Below, one piece after another: positions 1-9,949 of a stretch of DNA of 64,000 nucleotides (position 1 is its first letter; every line of letters begins with the position of its first letter). This DNA comes from Tuctoria greenei (lineage: Eukaryota > Streptophyta > Magnoliopsida > Poales > Poaceae), in assembly GCA_036927565.1 (NCBI GenBank), contig JAYESD010000002.1, positions 143,909,167-143,973,166 of the forward strand, given 5' to 3'. The position numbers and the translations under genes are program-made. The notes under the pieces were generated by a model, which worked only from the letters and a program-made list of their open reading frames with translations, was not told the origin of the DNA and made no database searches.

Positions 1-2074
1 TTGTCACCATAGTCTGACCAGTTTGAACTTTTGGTTTTGTTAAGCATTCCGTTCTCGATTTTAACTCGAGGAATGTTATAACCGACCAAGAGTTGGGATT
101 TAACTATTTACCAGGTCGAATGGAGTGTTAAACTCATTCGAAGCCTTTTCCCTTGGATAGGCATACTAGTGTCTGATTTATGTGACTGGCCACATCACAT
201 CTTGTGATGTTGAATGCAGATCGCAATTACTCGAGTTGCATCTCGTCTTCCCAGAAGGATTGTTTGGAGTACGCTTCAACATCCTGGTTTGGAACTTTAA
301 GGGGGAAGGCGAGCACTCAAGTAATGGTGGTATTCAACCATCAACCTTGGTTACAACGAGTCGTGTCAACAAGAAGACGATCAAGTAAGATTACATCTTC
401 AAGAGGATCCAACATCCACCACCAGATTGAGTTACTCAAAGAAGAAGTGTGACTTCAATTCCACTAAAGTGATCACTAAGGATATCAGTTCCTCTTGCCA
501 GATCGAAGCGAAGGTTAAGTGAAGCATCACTAGAGACCTATAGTTAGTTGTTTTTCTCCTGATTAAGATACAATCAAGTTGAGTAGAACATGAACAAGCT
601 TTCGAAAGGTCGAGGTAACGTGGTATATTTCCCACATTCCTTGTCAATCGTTCTGTTATGAATTCCTTAATTGTGGTCGAGTCATGAAAGCAACACTACT
701 CATTGAGTGTCTTTCACGGCCACGGTTTCCAATCCTTGTAAATCATCAGACAGTACTTGAGTTTTGTGGGTGTGGTTCATTTAATCTTGCTCAAACTATA
801 AAAGCTACTGCACCATGCATGTGCACCATTTGCATCATACATCTGCATCATTTGCACCATACCATATGCATATTCATTGCACCATACAACATATGATGCA
901 TCATGAAGCATCATTACCATTGTAACACCAATGATGGAATGCATGATAATACTAAAATTTAGAGCAAGACTGTGTACCCCATTCAAACTATTCTAAGGTG
1001 TCTAATGACTATGATCATTTCGCTATATTCATTTGACTTCTTACATTGTTGATTTTCTTTCTATTGAGTGATACCTGGGCAACCGATCACTCAACCTCCC
1101 TTGCAACTAAACAAACACTTGAACTTCCATCCTTGACTTGTTTAGGTTCAAGTACCTTGATTGTTGCAACTATACCGTTCGTCATCGAGTAGTCATCAGT
1201 TCGATGATCAACCTTGAAAAATCCATGAAATCTCCTTCCTCGCGAGGATATCATTCGTTTTTCAACCTCGTGAAACTCTTTGGGTCCATCTAAGATCTTA
1301 TGTTGTTATATGATAACCTTGCTATACTAATTACCTTGTAGTTACCATATGATTGAGTTCTTTGCTGTGATGAAACATATGAGGATACTGAATCCTTACA
1401 TCCTCATGTGCCACCGCAAAAAGGTCTTCATCTTCTGCTTCTATTGTTTGAAGACGTTGATATACCCAGAAACCTTGTAGTCGTCATATCTTCAATATTC
1501 CTGCTGTTTTGATTACATAAGAGTGTTGAGTGTCTTGCTACTCTTATGCTACGGCTAAGGAATCCTATGGTTGACTAAACATCAAACGAGGTTAATGATT
1601 GTTGTTTAACCTCGTAAACCATCTTAACTCATATCAAGGGAGATACCACATTAAGTTATAAGGACCTATGCAAAACCAAACAAACAACCAAGAATTAATG
1701 CAAGGATAGTTGCAAACTATCATGGTGACCTAGAGAAGCAAAGAACAAGTGCAAATTCTTCAAATCAAGACTAGGACAGGACAAGATGTCATGTCAGTGC
1801 AAGAGTACAACAATAAAGGATCAGTAACAGACATGAAAGTTTTACGATGTGATATTGTCATGTCGAGCATCCTGTCAAGGTTATCAACCTAAAGACTGGA
1901 ACCTCCTGAAGCAGACTTTAGAATTTCTTAAGCTGCCTGAAGATAATCACTATTTCGTAGAACCTAAGTTTTTAAGGGCATTGCCATTTTCCTTAGTGAA
2001 TGACCCTCTTTTACGGATCGTTCCCTCATCGTTCTGTTATTCTACCTATTAGAATCTCGGGACGAGATTCCTTT
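1..2074 (+). other. 3' internal remainder of a Tekay-like gypsy element, no gene recognised
   Basis: This stretch lies directly upstream of a polypurine tract and an LTR start, so it is inferred to be the 3' internal part of a plus-strand Ty3/gypsy element whose remainder lies outside the window. All reading frames are short and broken. I see no integrase, chromodomain or other recognisable domain. The motif 'tctcgggacgagatt' just before the PPT resembles the sequence that commonly precedes the PPT in Tekay/Del elements. Confidence 0.45.
790..935. repeat. CAT-rich low-complexity stretch
   Basis: Irregular repetition of GCACCAT, GCATCAT and ATGCAT words over about 150 bases on both strands. 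The short overlapping reading frames on each strand (with Met/His/Ile runs) come from the repeat and are not considered genes. Confidence 0.6.
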
Positions 2075-2086
2075 AAGGGGGAAGGA
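2075..2086 (+). other. Polypurine tract of Tekay-like element
   Basis: The run AAGGGGGAAGGA is followed after one base by TGTAAAAGCCC, the start of the LTR. This is the expected place and form of a plus-strand primer for an LTR retrotransposon read on the plus strand. Confidence 0.75.
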
Positions 2087-2995
2087 TTGTAAAAGCCCGC
2101 TTTTCGGAAGAACAAAAAATGCAAAAATGCGAACTTAAAAATTTTGATAATAGACTTGGAAATCCAAACTCACATGAGCCATATAAGTTAAACCATGTTG
2201 ACTAAAAATAGAGACTTGTTAAAACTTTACATACAGAACATGTTTGCTAATGTATATTGGAACTTAAGGTGTAAAATCCTTAATTTCCAAGTATTCACAT
2301 TTTCATTAAAAAAAAAATTTAAAGGAGAAAAGAAAACAAAATAGAGAGAAAGAAAAAGGAATTATTCCAACCCTAAAATGGGACATCCAAAAATATTCAA
2401 ATCTCATGCCGTAAATTTTTCCATGACCTTCTAATATTTCAAATAGACTCTCGGTAAAGTTTCAAAAATTTTTGAAGCACGTTTTCCATTTAATGGACAC
2501 GTACTGAGAGTTTAATCAATGTCGACTTCAAATTTAAACTTTGTGCTCAACCTTGTCCAAATCAACTCCAAATTTTTCTTGAGGTCCCTTATGGTTCAAA
2601 AAGGTTAACCTCAAAGTTTCAGGATTTTTGAACCTAATCTACTATTTATTTCTTTGAGTCAAGTATCACCACTTGAATTCGAATTCAATTCTGAGTTCAA
2701 ATTCAACTTGCTCAGTTTTGAAATCTGACTGCACCATAAAATTCTCCATATTTTAATTTGTCATTGGGCCAAAGTTGAATATTTTTGAAGTATGTCTGCT
2801 AGCTCCATTGCAATTTTAAAAGAGAAGGGAGTAGACAGTGGGACCCACATGTCATACTTATCCTCAGTACTAGGAAAAAGGTGGGCCCCACTGGTAAGCT
2901 GCTCAATGGATGAGATATTTCACATCTGGACTGAAGTGGATAAGAGGGAAATTGGAGTGGGCCCCACATGTCATTCTTAACCAAAACTCAAGTTT

Positions 2996-3835
2996 GCTTC
3001 TCTCTCTGTCCTTACCACGCGCGCCCTCCTTCCTTATCCTCTCACTCCCGCCCCGCTTCCTCTCCCAGGCCGCACCGCCGCTTGCCCCCGGCTCCTCCCG
3101 TCGGCAGTCCACGGCGACTGCGCCTAGCCCGCGCTCGGCAGCCCACGGCGCCACCAGCTCGCGAGCGCTCCACCGCCCCGGCGCTTCGCCTCCCCACTCA
3201 CCTGCCAGCGCCGCACCTCCATCTCGCCGCGGTAGCGCGCCGCCATCCCGCCGCTCGACCCCGCGCCTGCTCTTGCTCGGCCACAGCGCGCGTCGCCTCC
3301 CAGCTACGCCCGCGCGACGCCCGACGACGGCGCTGCCCTTTCCCCGCCTCTGCTCCCGACGGCGTCCGGCCCACGGCAACTCGCGTCGCACCTCCTCCAC
3401 GCCGGCTCGCGCGCCGCCCCACCTCTGCTCCGGCGCCCGAGCAGCACCAGCCGCGCCGCGCCGCTTCCTCGCCTCCCTCCGGCGCGTGTCCGCGCGCCGC
3501 CGATGCAGCGCTGCTGCGCCCCACGCCCGGAGCCGCACCACCCTGCCGGCCGTCCGTTGGCCAGCGTCCCAGCAGCGCCCGCGCCTTGTCCACGCCTCGG
3601 CCGCGCCAGCCGCGTCGAGCGTGCTCCCATGTCCGCGCGGCCGCGGTCGACTCTCCACTGCTCGTCGAGCTGTCGCCTCCCACCGTCGTCCTGATGCTTG
3701 CCATCCGCTCCAACACACGCCCTGACCTGCGACATGCCACGCCTGTTCTTTGTCTACGTGCGCTCGCCGCCCTCGGTACGTCGTCGCGACGTTCCACACC
3801 ATGGCTGCACCCAACCAGCGAAGCGAGTGACCTGT
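2996..3835. other. GC-rich proline/arginine-coding block inside the LTR
   Basis: About 840 bases rich in CG, with long overlapping open frames on both strands (up to about 318 codons). The predicted peptides are only Ala/Pro/Arg/Ser runs and no domain is visible. Open frames on all strands are expected when A/T-rich stop codons are rare. I treat this as LTR sequence, possibly the untranslated leader or promoter-proximal part, and not as a gene. Confidence 0.6.
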
Positions 3836-5348
3836 GAGATGTGTGAGATGCAAGAACACGTGGATGACACAACGGCGACGACAATTGACTCAAGGTTAGC
3901 TCTGATTTGTGCAAAGATTAGTTGGGACAGAGCTGCCGCCTAGGTATTCGATGAAATGTTCACAAGGAAAGAACCAACTTCGTTGATGTTTAGAGCTGGT
4001 CTTGATGCAGGGGTATGGTGATGTGGCAACTCGACAAGCCCAAGTGCCAAGATACCCTTTGAATGGTGATGACGCGATGGAACTCTAGTACACACCCAAG
4101 ATGTTCGGCGAAATGCCTACAAGGTGAGCCTTGACCTGGAATACCTTGCTTGACGTCATCGATGTCCGTTCATCGTGACCCCTAATGGTGCTCATGTCTC
4201 GTCAAGTCATACGTCCAGTTTCCGCATTGATATCATTCCTATAGGAGTCCCTAAGTTGACCTCCTTTGTTGTTTGTATCACGTTGGCATGTCCGTGCGTG
4301 CTCGTGATGCTCCACCATGAGCCGCGTCGACGTCGTTGACCATATGACGTCGTCGTGATGCTCCGAGCCGTCATCATGTCCTGGCATCGAGATGAAGGAT
4401 GCTTGTGATGTGTGTGGTGATGAAACACCAGCACGACTCGTCGTACAATGGTCGTTTAGCCAAATTAGGGTTTAGTCGAGGTGAGACTCGTCAAGTCCTA
4501 GGTGTAGCTAGGGTGCTCGATGAAATGCCTTCTAGGTCAAACCAAGTGGTTCGGTGATCACCGATGACTTGGAGTAGAGGTATGCAAGAACGTTGCGACC
4601 AATAAGGAGAACTAGACCAAGGAGGACCTTGGATAAGAGTTCCTTGGTTGTGTCGAGGATGTTCCATAGCCGATCACAGGATTGGTTAACTTGGTGTACC
4701 CCTTCTTCGACGGCAGGTTCGTCGAGACGCTTATCAACAACCGAGTTGACATCACTAGCCTTAAGTCTCACAAGGTGGTGTTCGGGATTCTGCTAACCCT
4801 ATTGACGAGTCCGGATCGATGTGGACGTGGCTAATCCGATCTTCCCGTGATGGCAAAGCATGACCGTCACGACAAGGTCTCGCATCATGTTCGAGTTCTA
4901 GGAGTTCACCGAGCTCATCTGGACAATCTTGCAAAGGACACTGCAATAGTGTCACGTAAGCACTTGAACAATGCTCGAGAAGCTTGCCGTAGAAACTACT
5001 TTACCTAAAGGTCATTTGAACGTTGTCTCGGTATTCACGTCAGGTTAACAAGGCTCGTTATGATGTCTTAAGTCCAAAGAATGTTGACCTCACTTCACTC
5101 CCAAGTGTCGCTGGGGTTTCACCCTGGTTCATCCTTATCAGGACCCTGCGACCACACTTGTCCCGTAATTAGGTTTACTCCTTAATGAGTTTGTGTAACT
5201 TCATTGGTCGACTTCTAAGTCACAACCTCTTGTTGCACAGTTCACTCATGCCTTAAGCTTTCAATGCTCCATCTTGATCGCTTAGTCTTCCTTACATCAC
5301 ACAGACCAGTAATACTTCTTCACTATTCTACCTTATCACTCTTTGTGC

Positions 5349-5604
5349 GGCATAGCTCCAAGTGTCGAGTGCTAAATTGCGATGTGTCATTACATTGCAC
5401 CTTTCAGTGCTTATCTCGACACTACTATGCCACCTTGACTCGTAGGTCATCCTTACCCTACCAGTCCAACACTTTCACACCATTCAGCTGTATCGTCCTT
5501 GAGTGGCATAGCGTCGAGTGTTGAGTGCCAAGTTGCAATGTGTGCTTACATTGCACCTTTCAATTCACATCTCGATACTACTATGACCACTTGACTTCAT
5601 CCTT
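5349..5604. repeat. Imperfect direct repeat, period about 157 bases, inside the LTR
   Basis: Two copies of a block starting with 'gcatagc' and containing 'cattacattgcacc' / 'cttacattgcacc' followed by '..tcgacactactatg' / '..tcgatactactatg' are found at about 5349 and 5506. This is local tandem duplication within the Tekay-like LTR. Confidence 0.55.
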
Positions 5605-7389
5605 TGTTCATTCACACAACAAAGGCATATCTGTCCTTCCTAGTCGAACTCCTCATTCTTAGAGTTTACACAACCCCGTGGAGTCTTTTCTTAAATTACT
5701 TAATTACTTAATTACTTATATGCATATCATGTCGATAGGAACGTGCTGATAGGTGATCGACAAGAAGCTTCACTTGGAGGAGAAGGCCAAGGTGTTTCCA
5801 CTGAGGTTCCATGGCAGGTCCTCCGGAGGAAGATCAAGCCCTAACAATTGACATTTGTTCAGTCGCAAACTAAGGCAAGCCCCGGTTTGCATTTAAGTCG
5901 TTTATAAACTTTTGCTTTATCACTATGATGAGTAGTATATGAATTGTGCATTACGTTTAGGGTGAATGATACTCCACTTGCATGACCAAAAATCCCAGGG
6001 TTCATTTGGCACGAGTTACAGTTTGACCTGTAGTAACTGCTTTGCTAATGCATAGGAGATCCGGTAGAAGTCGAGTAGTTGGAATCTACTCGCGAGAGAT
6101 GTATCTCACAGGATTGGTTGAATAGAAAATGGCTTAATATAATGAAATTGAGACCGGGCAGGGAATGGTTAGGAAGCGGCGAGAATTGAGTCTCGGTCGC
6201 ATAGCCCTGCCTGTGTCGATTAAGGCCCGTCCGTATGCAGCCCCTTCGGACAAGCTTGAAATGTACCAGCAATATAATGGACATATGGAATCCAATAAAC
6301 TGATGTAACTTGATAACTGGGATGTTGAGACCCATTAACTCACCATCGATAGGGGTGGGTTGAGGACAGTAAGGTGTAAATCGGTCGGCGGACACATGAG
6401 GTGTTCCGTGCGGAGACCTGCTGTTTGCGGAGGTGAGACGGGCTCAACATTTGAGTTTCTTGTGAAAGGTGGCCATATACGCCTAGTACTGAAGTGTTAT
6501 GTAGGTACAGGTGTACTCGCTGACACTTCCGAACGACGTATGTGTCGTGTTGACCGGGTGTGTCTTGATTGCAATCACTGTCCCTCGCAGTAATAGAGTA
6601 CCACTTGTCTGTCGCAGTCGCGACGTAGTAAATACTAAAGAAGTCAGAAAAGTCATATGATATTGAATTATAATTACTTTGCAACCTTGTTTGGTTTAGA
6701 GATAGTATAACTAAAGATTTTCAATTTCCCCATACTTTAGCTGTAATAGCATTATGTGTCTCGAGCATGTCATATCATTGGTAAAGCGTTTCTTGTTTGA
6801 TTGTGGAGCCCATGATGTGCCGTGCTTGGGAAATGTCATTTGCTACTTAAAACTTGATTATAAGGATCCACTTGTAGGCGAGTCCATTTATGCTATTCCT
6901 TACCTATGTTTAGAGTCCCCTTGCATATGTCTAGTGAGACGGTTAAGTCTTGCTGAGCCTTATGCTCACGTTTGCGCTTTAACGATCTTTGCAGGTATTA
7001 GTTTTATTTCTGCTGTTCAGGTTGTACATGAGACTCGAGGTGTCGAGATAAATCTCATGTGAGCCACGCCGCTGCTGTTTGTTCTTCGTGTTGCTAGTGA
7101 GAATCGTCCTAGGGCATGGACGTCTTCTCTCCTGCTTAGTTAGATGAGATTTTGAGTATGTATTTTCCGCTGCGTGTGTACCCTTGTTGTACACTCTTTT
7201 GTAAACTCTTCTTATTATGAAATGAAAACTTTATATGTTTTGGTATCCTTTTCGTGTGTGCTGTTAGGTGCCGCATCGCACGGCACCACCCAATGAGATC
7301 CTCGGATGTGTGGACTCTGGTCCCCACAGTCTGGTGCTTGTAAGTGCCTCTAATATTTTGTATTTTCTTTTCTTACTACACGCATACGC

Positions 7390-8585
7390 ATTTCATGAGA
7401 TTATAACAATTCTGGACTTCTTCAATTGGATGCAATACATGGATAATGAAAAGTTGGGGCGCAAGACAGGTATCCTTGACCCTACTAGGATTGCAAAGGT
7501 GCTATTCGACGTCAAGGCGGATCGAAACTCAGCAATGTTCAAGCACATGAAAAAAAAGATTTTGAAAAAGCAATCACAAAACTTATGAAGGATAAAAGGA
7601 CAGAAGTTGCAGCTTACATAGGACATGCGATGTTTAACTTTGTCAGAGACGACAAGGACCTCGTAAAGGCTCCGTACCACTTCGAGTAAGTTCGACACAT
7701 GACATTGAAATAGCAATTATTGGTAATTGTTAACACGTGTGCTTGTATGTTTGTAGTGATCACTACATAATGATCTTCATCAAGCCAATGCAGGGAATGG
7801 CAACGGTCTTAGACTCGGCCGGTTTCCCACCAGATCGTTACAAAGATTTCCTTTCCATTTTGAAACTGTACGTTTATTCAATAATTTTTATTTACACACA
7901 TTTAGAATGTGTTGACAAGTTTCATATGACATTTCTTGTATTACAGCGCTTGGCGATTTTACGCAGAATAGCTTGGCGATGAGAGATCTTCCAATACGAA
8001 TGCATTGGACATTAAAATGTATTATGCTTGTCCGAAGCAGCCTGTTGGGAGTGTCTTATGTGGGTATTATGTATGCGAGCATCTTCGGACCGCCGGCGTA
8101 TATAGAGTGAATCGTGAGGATGTAAGTTATCCTTAATGTCGACACCTTATTTTCTTACTTTTGTGTTTCATTTTCATTGTAACTAGCATAATTTAATATT
8201 TATATTCTCTGCTGTTCAATATTACCAGAAACATTATTTTCATATTTTGATTCTAACTTCAAAATTCAATTGCTCATAGTACAACTGCTCCAAAAATACC
8301 AAACAAATTCCTGTGTACTCTCACTTTGATATATACTTTGAGATTGTTCAAACCAACACATTCTAAACCTTGTTATGTGTTGTATTGCAGGACACAAAGA
8401 ATCTGAACGAAGAATGGCCGGTTTGTAGGAGTATTCCTAGTGGAGGAGCCGACAGGATTGCTGGTGAACTCTGTCAATTCATTCGTCGCGAAATTTTGCA
8501 CAAAAGAGGGGACTTCTTTGATGAAGATGGTGTAGTAGCTGATGTGCCAGAACTTTGGGACTATGCCAATAGAAACAGCTTTTAG
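7390..8585 (+). pseudogene. Ulp1/C48 cysteine protease of a CACTA element, broken
   Basis: This is the C-terminal part of a plant-transposon Ulp1 (SUMO-protease-like, C48) protein, predicted as four exons: about 7390-7685, 7757-7867, 7948-8121 and 8391-8585. All junctions use GT-AG, and splicing keeps the frame (TTCGA+TGATCAC gives FDDHY). The catalytic set is visible: His in DDHYIMIF (codon 7761), Asp in LDSAG (7812), Gln in CPKQPVG and Cys in SVLCGYYVCEH (8059). Two breaks are present: a frameshift at the A-run 7550-7557 and an in-frame TAG at 7980-7982. Known CACTA and Mutator-like elements of plants carry such proteases. The role in transposition is not established. The N-terminal part is missing. 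Confidence 0.75.
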
Positions 8586-8774
8586 TGAAAACTTGTAAAC
8601 TACGAGAAGAATTGTATGTGTAACTTGTACATATGTATATTGTTTTAGTGAAATTGACTTCTGTGATGATAATATTGTTGACTTTTGTTCTATGATGATA
8701 TTTTTGATTTTTGTTCAGTGATTATATTGAATTAACCTGGAAATTAGAAATAACAGCAGTAGTACTGCATAGGT

Positions 8775-9232
8775 TATACCTTATCACAGGCGGTTATTAA
8801 CCAACGGCTAGGCATGCTTGTGAAAAACAATTATCACAGGCGGCTAGATACAGGTAAAGAACCATCTGTGATAACCTAATTATCACAGACGGTTACTGTT
8901 ATGGTAGAACCGGCCGCGGTAAAAGGTCTTCACAGGCGGCTTGATGTAGGTCAACATCCGCCTGTGATAACACCATTATCACAGGCGGTTAGATATGCTG
9001 CAAGACCCGCTTGTGATAAAACAATTATCACATGCGGATATATATGCTGCACGACCCGCCTGTGATAACTTATCTTCATAGGCAGCTAGCATAAGTAAAA
9101 ACCGCCTGTGATAATGTTTCTTCACAGGCGGTATCACTTCTCCGCCTGTGAAATTGCGGATTATCACATGCTCTTCGTTTTAGGCGGTTTTAAAAACCGC
9201 GTGTGATAATAGGTTTGGAGCCGCCTGCGATA
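8775..9232. repeat. CACTA subterminal repeats
   Basis: About a dozen copies of a unit close to TTATCACAGGCGGTT occur in direct and inverted orientation (for example 'tatcacaggcgg' near 8793, 8831, 8977 and the inverse 'ccgcctgtgataa' near 8961 and 9056). Clusters like this are known binding sites for the TnpA-type protein of CACTA elements. Here the assignment rests on their position next to the terminus. Confidence 0.8.
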
Positions 9233-9250
9233 AGGCTTATAGTAGTAGTG
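9219..9250 (-). repeat. CACTA terminal inverted repeat (right end)
   Basis: Read on the minus strand the end is CACTACTACTATAAGCC, followed by the subterminal GCAGGCGG motif. Only this end is in the window. I searched the left 7 kb for a matching CACTACTACTATAAG and found only a short chance match near 5404. Confidence 0.75.
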
Positions 9251-9949
9251 GTACAACCAAACTTTCTCTTCTCTGAACATGATCAGAATCACTGTTTGCC
9301 TCTACTACTTCATTGGTACAAATTTTTCTATGCTTTCATGTGTAAATATACATTATCAAAAATCAAGCATCCTAAGGTTCTAATTTTTTAGATAATGGGT
9401 GGTCTCACGTCCTTCCCCTCAAAAGAGGTTGTGGCTGACTCAGGCTCTGATTTACCTCCATTTATGGCTTCACGAATAAGTAGATTGGCCTTAACTATGA
9501 ATATGCCAACACTGGCTAGCTTTAGTTTTAGTGATGAAGTATCAACCATCATAGATACTGAACATTGTGAAGAAAAATGAAATTGCATGCATTTTTTGTG
9601 CTTGAATTGATTGATAGGCCTCATTTTTTCATCTTGTTCCTTCGGTTAGTCATGATAATCTATGAATGAAATGTTCGTATGCTATTAGAACATGGCTACT
9701 ACAACTCGTACATCCACTTTGTCAACTTTGGTTCTGCATGGAATTGGAAATACTTTGGTTACTTATTGGATCTCACTTAGTTTCTCTCAGACCAGAATCT
9801 CCTAGCTTACATGAGTTATATTTATTTTACAACTATGAAATGTAATGGTTTTGAAAGGGGAGAGAACTCTTACGCACCTATCTGTTCTTGCTCATAGAGT
9901 TTTCTGCTTGAACCCTTGCATCGCGCTCTCACTATTGCTCCACTTTGCA
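9251..9949. other. Interval without a recognisable gene
   Basis: Unassigned sequence between the CACTA terminus and the antisense ORF of Tat-host. An open frame of 61 codons on the plus strand (9395-9580) and an overlapping one on the minus strand have no recognisable domain. By comparison with TatNA-1, the 3' LTR of Tat-host would be expected to the left, but no LTR boundary could be seen. Confidence 0.5.

Larger units (their letters stand above)
2088..7260 (+). repeat. 3' LTR of Tekay-like Ty3/gypsy element
   Basis: The LTR begins with TGTAAAAGCCC right after the PPT. The order of its parts matches long grass Tekay/Del LTRs as I know them: an A/T-rich start, a stretch with 'gtgggcccc..catgtca' blocks near 2850-2970, a very GC-rich block (2996-3835), then a long tail. 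The 3' end is not sharply visible. I place it near 7260 because CACTA-like coding sequence follows within about 150 bases. The opposite LTR lies outside the window, so neither the length (about 5.2 kb) nor a target-site duplication can be confirmed. Confidence 0.55.
7266..9250 (+). mobile_element. CACTA (En/Spm-like) transposon, 3' remnant
   Basis: This remnant holds the last exons of an Ulp1-type protease gene, a subterminal region of many short direct and inverted repeats, and a terminus that reads CACTACTACTATAAGCC on the complementary strand, ending at 9250. The three bases after it (GTA, 9251-9253) would be the 3-bp target duplication typical of CACTA elements. The left end was not found in the window. 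The Tekay-like LTR directly to the left suggests that the gypsy element is inserted in the CACTA element. No transposase (TNP2-like) domain is present. Confidence 0.75.

Noticed and set aside
2903..3914. Minus-strand frame of 318 codons and plus-strand frames of 271 and 289 codons
   Set aside because: Low-complexity Ala/Arg/Pro peptides in a CG-rich part of an LTR, overlapping on both strands, with no recognisable domain.
5404..5418. 'cactactatgcc' as a possible left CACTA end
   Set aside because: Only about 9 bases match the right terminus, no subterminal GGCGG repeats follow, and it lies within a local repeat of the Tekay-like LTR.
8775..9232. CRISPR-like array because of regular short repeats
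   Set aside because: Repeats occur in both orientations with irregular spacing, in a plant transposon next to a CACTA terminus. They are subterminal repeats.
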